This document shows positions 49,990 through 60,615 of a stretch of DNA of 64,000 nt, one piece after another. The notes under the pieces are model-generated. The model was not told the origin of the DNA, made no database searches, and saw only the letters and a list, made by a program, of their open reading frames with translations. The DNA is from Phylloscopus collybita. Its lineage: Eukaryota > Chordata > Aves > Passeriformes > Phylloscopidae. Numbering within the stretch: position 1 is the first letter of the stretch; every line of letters starts with the position of its first letter. The translations under genes were made by a program, and so were the position numbers. The DNA lies in assembly GCA_027886175.1 (NCBI GenBank), contig JAJNNQ010000027.1, positions 2,990,001 to 3,054,000 of the forward strand, given 5' to 3'.

Positions 49990-52900
49990 CTGCAAGAGAG
50001 ACAGACAGACAGACAGACTTTGAGCTTTCAGGAACAGCAGCAGGTAACTGAGCACAAGAACAACAGAAGTGGCTGAGACATCGCTGACAACACTGCACCC
50101 TCCCTGTTACAGCTCTCACACGTGGGCTCTGTGTGCCCTGAGCCCACAAAAACCTCATTCATTCATTTTCTCAGTGTCACAGAAGAGTCTCCAGCAGGGA
50201 TCTTTGCAGACAATCTATACCGCAGAGTGTTTCCTGGCTACAGCACAGCCTGGACTCCCCAAAGTGTCCCCAGCGCCTGGGCACAAAACCAGGAGCATCC
50301 CAGTGCCTCTCTTGGGGCTGCAGAGCCATGAACCAACATAAATCATCCCAATGAAACAGTTCAGCTAAATGCAAGCTAAATTCCTGCAGTTCTCTTCCCA
50401 CCACCACCACTACCACTCCTTCCTCCGGGGAGGACGGCACTGAGCCCTCCTCGGCACATCCCCGCACAAGCCCACGTCCCCTCTGTCCCAGGGGTCAGAC
50501 AGAGGTGGCCCAGGGGACAGCACAGCACAGCAGGCAGTGGCAGCCCCCCCCCTGTCTCCAAGGCTGCCCACCCTCCGCAGGAAGCAGGCGGGGAGACCTC
50601 CTGCTTTTGGGTGAGACGCCAGATGGGTGCGATGCGTCTGCCACGGGGCCGCATCCCGCAGCTCCAGACAGCTCCAGCTCAGGGCTGGGCCAGCTGACAG
50701 TGGCAGCTTGAGTGGCTTGAACTGGCAGAAAGGAAAACTGCCAAAACCCCCTCCAAACAAACAAGAGCAAGCAAACAACAGGCTATCCGGTTAAACTCTG
50801 CAGACACTTGGCAGGAGGCAGCGAGAAGTCGCTCCTAAAATTTCCTAAGGAAATAATTCCTCACACCTCTCTGAGGCTTAGGAAAATTGAGTACTGGAGG
50901 CAAACATTGTGCTGGGTCATTATTTCCATGAATTTGGTGCCCAGGGAGTACATGCCATTCCCAAACTGCTCAGTCACTCCCCCCAGCTCCCTTCAGGCCA
51001 GCAGTGCCCAGGACTGGGCAGCAGCAACTCCAGTGAAAAGGAGGGGCCAGACAGCAAAATTCAATCATTCCAGGGATTTACACTTTGTTTGCTTCTCAGC
51101 AGTGACAGCTATAAAATCCAGTTTGGGAAAGCCATGCCCTAAGCTATCATGGATGCTGCCATCTATATTTAATCCATACAGACACAACACACACATATCT
51201 GCAGACACACAGCAAGCCCCATCAGACCTCAGAGGGCACTCATATCAGCTGGGGTGGCTTCTGCTGGGGTGGCTTCTGCTGAGTCAGGCAAATTTATTAG
51301 GTTTTTAGTTGGGAGGGAGTTTTTTGGTTTGTTTTTGGTTTTGTTTTTTTAAATGGAAAGTTTTCTCCTGACAGGTGGCATTTGAGTGCCAGTAAAAGCA
51401 AATAAATGTCAAGAAAACAGTCCAGGTGGTGAGGGCTGCCAGTTACCTTGGATCTCTTTCTGCTAAACAGCAGCTATTTCTGCCACTGCCCAAAATGCTC
51501 CACCAGCTCTGCCCACTGCCTGCAGAAAGCAGAATTTTGCCTTGAAAGCAGGAGCCTTATCTGGCACTTCAAGCTGGATGGATGAGGGACTTGGAACCCA
51601 ACACCCCTAAAACGCAGCTGCCTCTACTCTGGAAGGTTGCACATGGGGTGGGAAGAGAGGGATTAAAAGCCAAACATTGTACAGGAGTTTTGCCTTAAAA
51701 ATGCTTTTTAGCTAGGGGGGTCTTTCAGAGCAACCCCAACAAGTTGCCCAGTGCCACTGTGAGAGGAAGAGCATGGAAGAAAACCACATTCCCAAAATTT
51801 TGATCCAGCCCCAAAGCAGCACAGCTCATCTGTGGGACCCAAAAGCTGCCCCTGGTGCCCTGTGCTGGAGGAACTGGCTGGAACAGGAGCTTGTTGCTTC
51901 TGAGGAGAACCCAGACTGACCACAAGCACAAACACACCAAGGCCTAAAGGGCTGGGAATGGGGATGATGTAAAACCATTTCAAAAAAAGGTGACTCTTCC
52001 CATCTCACCCCCACGATGTAAGGGTGTCCCTACACATCCCAAAGACATGTCCTGGTGCCAGCTGTAACTAAGCACTGACAGCACCAGCCTCCAGCAGGGT
52101 GAAGCCCCAGCACCCCAGCCAGGCACAGAGCACCCCACAGCTCCCCTGGGTGCTCCCCTGGTCACCCATGAAGACCCAGATCCCAAATCCCCTGTGGCTG
52201 CCCTCTCCATGGGCAGCAGAGCAGCCACCAAACGGGGGTGCAGAGCCCATCTTTTGCACAAATCATTCTGGAAAAGGAAAAACTAAGGAAAAAAAAAATA
52301 TCCCCAAATGTTTTTAAGAAGATGAGTCACTTCAGCCTCAAAATGCAGCATGTGCTTTGGCCACAGTAAGAAAACACATGAAAAAATATAAATGAAGCCA
52401 GTGATGGAAAACTTCCTTTTCTGTTTAAAGGGGTTACATTTCTAAAGAAAAACAAGGCCAAAGTAGTAATAAAGAAAAGTTCCTTTCCTAGGACAAGAGA
52501 TCCCTTAAATGAACCAAACTTTGCTGTATTGGCCCTGGTGCTTCAGTGACACAGGTGAAGTTTTGGACACTTTGGGAAGTGCTGCCCCAACTCCTTCCCA
52601 GGAAGGAACACACATGATGTGTCACTTAAAATAACCTAAACCATGCTTCCTGCACACACAGACACAGAACCAGCAGAGCCTGAAGCAGAAGAAAGGGTGG
52701 AATTCCATCAGCATCTGGGACAACACACTAGTGTCTCATCCATCCCTCAGCACTCTGGGACTGCTGTAATGGGGATTACACAATGCTCTCCAAGAGGTGC
52801 AATAGGAGGGCACAGGATGATTACCAGAACAAAGAAGATGCTGCTTTCCAGCAGGGATGCTCTCCTGCCCCATCACTACCCCAAGCCCAGGCTCTGAGGA

Positions 52901-53683
52901 GCAGCCCAGCCTCACCATGCCCATCCTGTATGCAAAGGTGAGCTTTAATCCCAAGAACACTCAGATTGCCCAATCTGGCCTTTGGAAAAAATGAAATAAA
53001 AGTCAAACCGAACAAAAAAAAGCAAAACAAAAACAAAAAACAACCCCACACACTCAATTTGTGCTTTTCATGTTTCAAGAGACTCATACCCACTCGAGGC
53101 ACCAAAGTTTCTGCCAACTCTCCCTCTGTTTTAACTTGTCTTCATGGGCTTCTTTTCTGCAGAAGGGAAAACAAACCCAACACACTGGAAAGCTGGATAT
53201 ACTCAGTAAGATTTTTATCCAAGCAGCTCAGTCAAACTAATGAAGAAAGATCATTAAAAACCCAAAGTTTGAGTTAATATGTTATTATACAAGTGCAATT
53301 CAGCTGCTATGCTAATAAAAAGCCTTTGGGGAATGAAAAACAAGCCAAACTGCAAAGCACATAATTTATAATTCTACTGGTATTCTTAAAAACACACACA
53401 CAACAAAACAAGAAAAAAAAATACTCAACACATTTTGTATTTGGCTTCCTAATCATTGTCACTTTTCAATTAGAAGAGACCTCATTCCATTTCTCTCTGT
53501 AATTTTCCCCAAGGGAAGTGTTATAAATGCACTAGGCTTTACAAGATGGGCATATTCCGCCTCCAAATGCAAAGCAAGGTCACACTAATTTAATTTCGCA
53601 TAATTTTTATTCCAGAATACATTTCAAACTAACAGGTTCAGACATCACATTTAAGTGACACAACCTGCTTTTCCGTGTTCTCT
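49990..53683 (-). other. PMEPA1: PMEPA1 intron 1, proximal part
   Basis: No additional exon is supported. (GTCT)-type repeats sit directly at the exon 2 acceptor (+ strand agacagacagacagacagac near 50001-50018). An AP-1 consensus TGAGTCA occurs at 52324-52330. A 15-bp tandem (ggggtggcttctgct, twice) lies at about 51252-51281. Confidence 0.6.
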
Positions 53684-53691
53684 GTCTAGAC
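53684..53691. promoter_or_regulatory. Palindromic SMAD-binding element GTCTAGAC, GC-rich context
   Basis: A perfect palindrome followed directly by gcggcagctccgggagccgg, a small CpG-bearing patch of GCCG/CGGC cores resembling GC-rich SMAD-binding sequence. Located in PMEPA1 intron 1, 3.7 kb upstream of exon 2. Confidence 0.55.
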
Positions 53692-53981
53692 GCGGCAGCT
53701 CCGGGAGCCGGGCACCGTGCGTGCAACTCTTTTGCAAGTAAGCATTTTTCCCTCCCCCCTCCCCAGATTATTCTCAGCACCCTGGAACGGGGCATTCGTG
53801 ACCAAGGAGAAGCTCTTGTCACCTCCCATCCTTCACATTCACTTCAAACCACGCCTGGCCTTGAACAAGGGCTTCGCAGCGGATTGTGGAGATGTGTTAA
53901 TGAGTGTTCAGAAAGATATTCTGCTCAACAAAGCCTGTGCATTCCACTCTCCTGTGTTTAGAAGCTCGTGCCCTTGCTGCC

Positions 53982-54532
53982 TGTGAGTTTGCAAGAAATG
54001 TTTTATAAGCTTTAGTTATGAATATAGTATAGTTTTTCTTTATTGTAAGTTCGGTGTAGCTTAAATACCTTGAAAGGGCCTTTTGTCCTAGAATGTGTTC
54101 TTATCATAGTTTGATAAGAGTTTCTAAGGCAACTTGAGTCTCTGCCTGGAGACTCTTCTCTATTGGTTCTTTTCTTGTTTCATTCCTGTGTTATGCATAA
54201 TTTTTCCCTTGGTCCATCATGGAATTCTTATCTTCAAGGTCCAAGAGTTCCAGCCACTGGTTGGCAGGACTCCCTTGAGACCACTCCTAAACCTGTTTTG
54301 GATTTGTTAGAGTTTAGGTAATTTAGCTGACATGTAGTGTTTAGATTGTTTTATTGGTTTGAATAATTTGTACCCACCTCCCAAACTGTCCTGTACAAAA
54401 ACTCCCTGCAGCCCAGGCTCGGGGTCTCTCTGAGGCACTGGCCTGAGGCTGGGGGATCCCCTGACCCCCCCAAATAAAACCTCTGTTTCCTGAAAGCCTT
54501 GGAGAGTCCCCTCTTTTCACCACAGCCTGACA
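53982..54532 (+). mobile_element. Solo LTR of an endogenous retrovirus (sense), about 551 bp
   Basis: The segment starts TGTGAG and ends CTGACA (imperfect inverted ends with TG...CA). It has an AT-rich U3-like region, a TATA-like tacaaaaactcc near 54393, then R/U5-like sequence with AATAAA at 54473-54478, and ends ...cttttcaccacagcctgaca. The pattern ccaaataaaacctctgtttc is typical of avian LTRs as I remember them. No internal retroviral genes flank it. The 12-mer GCTGCCTGTGAG occurs both at 53976-53987 and 54544-54555, so the exact ends and target duplication are uncertain. The - strand gene PMEPA1 carries it antisense in intron 1. Confidence 0.75.
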
Positions 54533-55417
54533 GTGTGAGCCGAGCTGCCTGTGAGCCAAGACCCCACCAACAGGAATTGCTGTAGCATATCAGAGCTGCC
54601 AGGAGCCCAAGCTGAACACCAGGCTGGGCCAGAGAAAGATAGGCAACGCAACAGCTGCCCACCCTGCTGCCCAGTCACCAGGACCATAAAGCTCCAAAGT
54701 GTCTGAAATTTATGGATTTATGTGTGGCTCCCACACTGAGGTGCCGGCCACGCTCCTCCCACTGCAGACCACGCTCGTGGCTGCACAGAAGTCGCTGCAG
54801 GAAGGTGCATCTGGGAGCTTCCTCGAGTCCTTATGAACAAAATGCTGGCACCCACAGGTTCAAGTTAATTAATATATTTACAAGGAGGGAGAGTGATTTG
54901 AGGCAATGGTGATGCTGGGAGCACCCTTACAGCCGTAGGGGAGGTGAGGCTGTGTTACACTTTAAATGCATTGCCTGGCCTTTTACAGCTACATTTCAGT
55001 TCATAAAGTGCTTCCTATAAACTTTATTAATGCTCCTCCTTCCACACAGAGCATGTCTGCAGAAGACAAACTCTCCAAACCACCACAAGTATAAAGGAGA
55101 AATAAAAAAAACAAAACAACCCAAACCCTGTATTTTGCTGCAATCATTTCAGACACTCCAGCTATCATTTACAGGTGAACAGAAGAGTTTACAGGCAGGG
55201 TCTCAGCCAAGATGACCTGTGCTTTCAGCCAGGTATAACACACATCTGCAGGTCAAACCAGTCACCCCTGAGCTTCAATTACAATTTCTATATGTACAGG
55301 AGTTGTGTATCAAGTGAGAAGTGATGAGCAGTGAAATTACTCGGGAGGTAACGGCTAAGATGAAGAAATGCAGCCATAACTCCTAAGGAAAAGGTTTAAA
55401 AAAACCTCACATTCTTA

Positions 55418-55500
55418 ACACACACACTCTCTTACACACACACTCTTACAAATTCACACACACACCCATACACATTCTTACACACTCACACATACTCTTA
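55418..55500. repeat. Degenerate CA-rich minisatellite
   Basis: Irregular units of ACACACAC(A)CTCTTA and TTACACACTCACACA make up about 80 bp. Confidence 0.85.
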
Positions 55501-58500
55501 ACTCCCCTTAAAAGAATGTTCTCCCTCTCAGAGGCTGTGGACAGCAAAGAAGAGATGAAAGAACAAAGAACTTCAGATGGCAGATTACTCACCCCCGCTC
55601 ATCTGCTAGGTCATCTTAGAAACAATCAGAGCAGGCAAAGTCATTACTGCACTATTTTTGTATTAGCATCTGCTACATTTATCTTCTAATACCTCCATAA
55701 AACCAGATAGGAAGGGCCCATCAGATTGTCAACAATTGTGTTTGTTTACAAGACAGCACAGGAAGTACTGCAGATAGATACAGAATATGATCTCAATATT
55801 GACAGTGCTGCTGCTGGCACTGACTGGCAGCACCTTGAAGCTGCAGCAACACCAGGCATCAAAGGGACCTGTGACACCAGGCAGGACAGCTGGGAGGAGA
55901 TCATTTTGGGCCTGCTTCACGCCTCATCAGTACAGTTAACAGCTAAACTTCATTTCTGGATTCAGCACAGTCAATTCTGATGGCGAGCAGAAATGATGCT
56001 GTGTGAGCCTGTGATGACAGGCTGAGATGGGGCAGGAGGGCAGGGAGCAAGTGAGACTTAGAAAAGGAGCCAGTTAAAAAAAAAAAAAAATTGCTGGAAA
56101 ACAGGGGATAGGGCCTCAAGGACTCCTGTTCATAGTGCCAAGCCTTGGGTTGTAACTGTGTTTAATGCAGTTCTTTTTCTTCAGATAATCAAGCATCACA
56201 TCCTCTGAGTCACTGGCAAATGATGGCCTCATCCCCCACCCCCATTTTTGTTTGTTTTAAAGGAAACAGCCCCATTTCATGCTGAATAGTCACAGAAATA
56301 TCAATCTGGTTGGGCCTCAGAACATTTTTTAGTGCTTAAAAAACACAGCAACTGTCCTGGCTGCACCACTGGGCCTGTTTTCAGAAGGTGACCTTCCTGA
56401 GCTTGCCCGGCTTGGTGGCAGCTGCAGGAGTGGGACACGCATCCAAGGGCCAGAGAGGCAGGATCAGCATGGCAGAACCCAGCTTTAACAGGGAAAATGG
56501 CAAATGTGAGAGCTGGGGTCAGCAGCTCTGTCAGCCAGGATGCTTCCCAGCTCAGAGCAGAGACCTGTCAACCGGACACTTGTTTAGAGAAACTCCTGAA
56601 GACATGAAACAGCTCCCTCAAAGCAACGAGAACTAACAAGGTTCTTTGGGACACACAGAGTCTCTGAAATCCTGCATATGCCAACCCCTTCTCTCTTTTC
56701 TGTGCCTATTTCTCTCACCCTCCCCTTTTCCAGGATTTTTAGACAAGGTATTTCACACACAGTCAGGCTGATCCCAGCCTACAGAGATGACTGGAAGGAG
56801 TACACGGCTTTTGAAGTTACTCACGAGGGTGAGAACAGCTGAACTGGATTAAAAGAATAAAGTCATTTTGATTTTGCACTTAAAAGACAGGTAAATTTGC
56901 TTGCTCACTAGGAAATATTGAGCAGGGCTCATGGCCCCCACCAAGCTGAGAACATCCAAAATATCTCCTGCTTCCCGAGAGGAAGCACAACAGCATCAGG
57001 CCTGGATGATGTCTGGGCAGGGGTGAGGGCAGAACATCACCCATCCCTTTGAACAAGAGCACCAGGAGAGAGGGACACAAAAACAAGAGTTTACCATCTG
57101 CAATCATAAATAGCCTGAAGCAGGGGAAAAAAAAAAAATCTCACAAATAATGAGTGAAAAAAAACCAGCACACAAACCCCACCAGCTGACCCTGAAAGAC
57201 CAAACAGGTTTTGTTTGTCAGGGGTATTCCTAACAGCCAGTAAAAATAAATGCATTAGTAAATAAGTATTTTGGTATACCGTGGAAACACTCCTGATCAA
57301 TATGTGGCTTGCTACTGTAGAGGTTTTTTTTTTCCTTCCACCCAGCAGAAACTCATGACAAAGGAAAGCACATCTCATTTATGAACTTAGCTATAAATAC
57401 TTTTGCTAACTGCCATTTAGGAATTTCATTTCCTGCTTGAGCAAGTCCTGTTGAAAGAGGCAATTACCAAATTTGTTTCTAGTTATAGAAATAGATGTTT
57501 GTCGCTGCCCACATCTGTTTCGACAGACAAATTGCCAGACACGGACGCTCCAAGGAGAGCAAGTGCTCCATGCAGGGAGGGCTTTGCCCCCTCTCCAGAA
57601 AGCTACCAGCAATTACAGGGATTGGGTTTCTGATTCCAGCTTCCTCCCGGCCCTGTCTCCCACTGCAAGGGAGCTGCCTCACGCTGACAGGGCACCTGCA
57701 GCCTCCCTCAGCTGCATCCACCTGCACTGCATCACGCAGCAGCGCCGGAGCCTGCTCCCTCCCCCTGCTGCCGCGGGGACACCAGGGAATACGGGATTCA
57801 TTTGTCACCCAGCCCAGCACAACAAAGTGCCTTGAGTTCTGGAGGTCACGAGGAGCCAGCAGGCTGCACTGCTGTGCACACAGAGGCAGGCAGGCAGCAG
57901 CAGGGCAGGGAGATGGCACAGGCTGTCCCGTGTGGGACACCCCAGCGCACAGCAGCTGGCGGGGACAGCACGGGGGTTTGTGGATGTCATCAGCATCAAC
58001 CACAGCCTCTCCCAGCTGAACTAATGCTCTGTACACCGGCTTTTCACCAGGTGTCTCTCCACCCTGGCTGTCCCCCAGAAAGTTTCCATTTCCAGTTATT
58101 CTTGGGGAAACCATCCAGTGGTCAATTCCCAGTGCGCTCAGCCACGGCCCTGTCAGAGCCCAAAGCAGCTCCAGGTGCCCTGGTGCCAGCACCCAACCCC
58201 TGTCACAGTGTCCCACGTCCCCTGGGACCAGTGCTCATGCAGGGGCACCTCGAGTGAGACACTGTGCCTGTGCCACAGCAGTGCCTGTGCCTCCCTGCCA
58301 CAAGCACGGTCACCCATCAATCACACCCAGCACCCAGCTCAGGGACACGACTGAGGTGCAGAAAAGCCACAAAACACCCTGAATTGTGGCTGAGTAACCT
58401 GTGCTCCTCCAGCATTCCTACCCCACAGCAGCACGGCTCCCTCACACCACCTCACTTATCAACCAGCACAGCCCCTGGGAGCCCCTTGACATTGGGAACG

Positions 58501-59007
58501 GTGCTGGGGACCCTGCCATGCCCCTGCTCCTGAGGCTCCAGGACACGCAGCCCCGGGCAGCAGTGCCACAGGGGTTGCCCTGCCAGGCAGACGGGTGTTG
58601 AAACCCAGATTGAGCAAGCTGGCCAAAGCCACACAGGTCATGACAGGGCTGGAACTGCGACCGGATTTCCTCAGCACGGTCCAGGGCCAAAAAATGGGAA
58701 ACACTCCCTGCTCTGCCTCATCTCAAGCACCGTTATCATCTGTGCCACTTTGCAGCTCCTGCTTGCCAGAGGAGTGACCTTTCACAAGGCAAGTTACTCC
58801 CAGGGAACAAGGACAATCTTAAGTTACAGGCAAAATTATGCATTGCAGGGAAAAAATATGCAAAATGCATGCAAATGCCCAGACAAGGCACACTTGTGTC
58901 TGGTCACTGCAGGATTCAAGTTCAGTCCTTGAACTGGTCTGAACTGGTCGCTACCACCAGATGGGAGCGAATGCATGTGCACACTCTCACAGAGACGTGA
59001 AAAAAAA

Positions 59008-59039
59008 TTATATTTATATATATATATATATACACACAC
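59008..59039. repeat. (TA)n(CA)n microsatellite
   Basis: About ten TA units followed by four CA units. Confidence 0.9.
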
Positions 59040-59308
59040 CAGAGTGAATGGGGGAGGTGAGTACAACCGCCCCAAATCTGACAAAATTAAAGGTAATAAA
59101 TTTACTTCCACCTCAGCTGCAGCAACAGCCTGAGAAAGGTTTTAACTCCCACAGCAGATCTGCTGGGAAGTCTGTTTCATTGTGGGGTTCTGCATGTGCA
59201 GGTTTTAGGGCGCACACAAAGAGAAGGCCAGGCACAGATGGGGTTTGGGGCCAAGAACAGGGCTGGCGTCACCTGCCCTTCCTGAACATCTTCATCCTGA
59301 GCTTCCCT

Positions 59309-59560
59309 GAGCATCCTCATCCTGGGGTTCCCTGCCCTTCCCAAGCAACCCAATCCCCATCCCAGGATGTTCTGCCCCTTCCCTTGAGCATCCCCATCCC
59401 AGGGATCCCTGCCCTCTCTGTGAATCCCCCATCCCCATCCTGGGGTGCTCCACTCCCTCCCCCGAGCATCCCCATCCCAGGGATCCCTGCCCTCTCTGTG
59501 AATCCCCCATCCCCATCCTGGGGTGCTCCACTCCCTCCCCCGAGCATCCCCATCCCGGCC
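59309..59560. repeat. 78-bp minisatellite, about 3.2 copies
   Basis: The landmark GAGCATCC(C/T)CATCC occurs at 59309, 59386, 59464 and 59542, spacings of 77, 78 and 78 bp. The last two complete units are nearly identical, and the first is diverged. Because 78 is a multiple of three, open frames of 26-residue periodicity run through it on both strands and look protein-like, but they are artefacts. Confidence 0.9.
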
Positions 59561-59569
59561 CATCTGCGT

Positions 59570-60080
59570 CCCTCCTGCCGCCCCATTGTCCCTCTCCCCC
59601 ATCCCATCCCCAGATACACGGGGCAGGGGGGCTGCGGGGAGCCGACCCCGGGGGTCAGCCCCCACAAAGGGCCCGGGGAGGGGAGGCGGTGGAGCCCCGG
59701 CTGGCCCATCCCGGCCGCTGTGGGGCCGGTCCTGCCCCGCCACCTGCCCGCCGGGATGCGGGATGCGGGCGGCAGCTGCCCCGCACCGGGCGCAGGGCGC
59801 TCGGCGGGGCGGGAGAGGGCACAGCACCGACGGGAGGATTATCCACGGACACAGCCTGTCCCCTTTTCACTGCATTTAACAATAAAGCAGTAGCTATAGC
59901 AACGGGGTTAATTAATGCATCGATTTGCATAACTAAAAACTCCGCACCCATTCAAAGCCCGCCCGATGTGTGCGCTCCTACGGGGACCCGCACCCACGGC
60001 GGGGACAGGGCTGCGGGGACACCCGAGAGCCGTCCCCTCCTCACACCGCCATCCCCACGAAGGGTTTGCGCACCAGCGTG
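59570..60080. promoter_or_regulatory. CpG-rich block, candidate alternative promoter region
   Basis: High CpG density (ggccgctgtggggccggtcc, gcgggcggcagctgccccgc, cgctcggcggggcgggagag). It contains a near-palindromic RFX-type X-box GTAGCTATAGCAAC at 59890-59903, TTAATTAA near 59909-59916 and a perfect octamer ATTTGCAT at 59923-59930. It could drive a short PMEPA1 transcript on the - strand, an antisense lncRNA, or act as an intronic enhancer. I found no first exon with the needed ATGG|GT junction that I trust. Confidence 0.5.
59890..59903. promoter_or_regulatory. RFX-type X-box
   Basis: The - strand reads GTTGCTATAGCTAC, close to the RFX consensus GTTGCCATGGCAAC. It lies 20 bp from an octamer site in the same CpG-rich block. 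Confidence 0.4.
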
Positions 60081-60117
60081 TGGAAAAGAGCAGGAAAACG
60101 GGGGCCGAAGTGTCCTT

Positions 60118-60118
<1 letters not shown>

Positions 60119-60149
<31 letters not shown>
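60119..60149. repeat. A31 homopolymer
   Basis: A run of 31 adenines between the CpG block and the SMAD-site module. Confidence 0.95.
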
Positions 60150-60151
<2 letters not shown>

Positions 60152-60284
60152 GAGGGGAAAAGTGATTTTCAGGGATGGAGGGAGTAAAGCGCATTCCAAG
60201 GCAGAGGGGGTAAGGAGATAGGGAATGTAAAGGTTTCAGACTATCGTATAACCAGAGGGGGAAATGTCTTCTCACCACAAACAT

Positions 60285-60350
60285 GCATCTGCATGATGTC
60301 TAGACAGTCATAAAAAGGGCAATTAAAGTACTGCAGGCTGCAGTAAGCCA
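60285..60350. promoter_or_regulatory. SMAD-element module A
   Basis: Centred on a perfect GTCTAGAC (60298-60305) in the context ctgcatgat-GTCTAGAC-agtcataaaaagggcaat. The 40 bases to the right align with module B (about 70 percent identity by eye, one gap), including aaagggca, TTAAAG and ctgca blocks. It sits in PMEPA1 intron 1, about 10.3 kb upstream of exon 2. Confidence 0.65.
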
Positions 60351-60544
60351 ATGTCTCCTCTCCCAGCCCAAACAGTTGAAACATACTGCACGAACTTCGG
60401 GGGGGGGGGGTGGAAAAAAATATATAGGACAGAGAGAGAAAAAGACAAGTTTGTAAGGAAAAAATGTTTTGAAATTCAGCTTTAAATAAGCCAGTAAATT
60501 AATTCAACCTTGTCACATCTCTGCCTTATAACATATCAAATATT

Positions 60545-60615
60545 CCGCCTGCGTCCTGTCTAGACTGCGATAACAAAGGGCATTTAAAGCCCTGCAAGAT
60601 GCGCTGACAGAGTAG
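60545..60615. promoter_or_regulatory. SMAD-element module B with adjacent TCF/LEF site
   Basis: A second perfect GTCTAGAC (60558-60565) lies exactly 260 bp from the first, in the context cctgcgtcct-GTCTAGAC-tgcgataacaaagggcat. AACAAAG at 60572-60578 fits the TCF/LEF core, 6 bp from the SMAD palindrome. Human PMEPA1 is reported to have a TGF-beta-responsive enhancer in intron 1 that needs SMAD sites and TCF7L2 (from memory), so this is a good candidate for the avian counterpart. Confidence 0.7.

Larger units (their letters stand above)
54556..59040 (-). other. PMEPA1: PMEPA1 intron 1, middle part
   Basis: No exon is supported. It includes a degenerate CA/TTACACAC-rich minisatellite (about 55418-55500), A14 near 56077-56090 and a TA/CA microsatellite at 59008-59039. 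57.6-58.3 kb is GC-rich with overlapping shadow frames on both strands. Confidence 0.55.

Noticed and set aside
59048..59893. 281-codon open frame on + and 216-codon frame on -
   Set aside because: They cross the 78-bp minisatellite and CpG block. The 26-residue periodicity is just the DNA repeat translated.
59940..59955. A - strand ATGG|GTGCGG that could join PMEPA1 exon 2 in phase to give MAELEFVQ
   Set aside because: The donor is weak (GTGCGG) and nothing else supports it. Such a 6-10-nt match is expected by chance.
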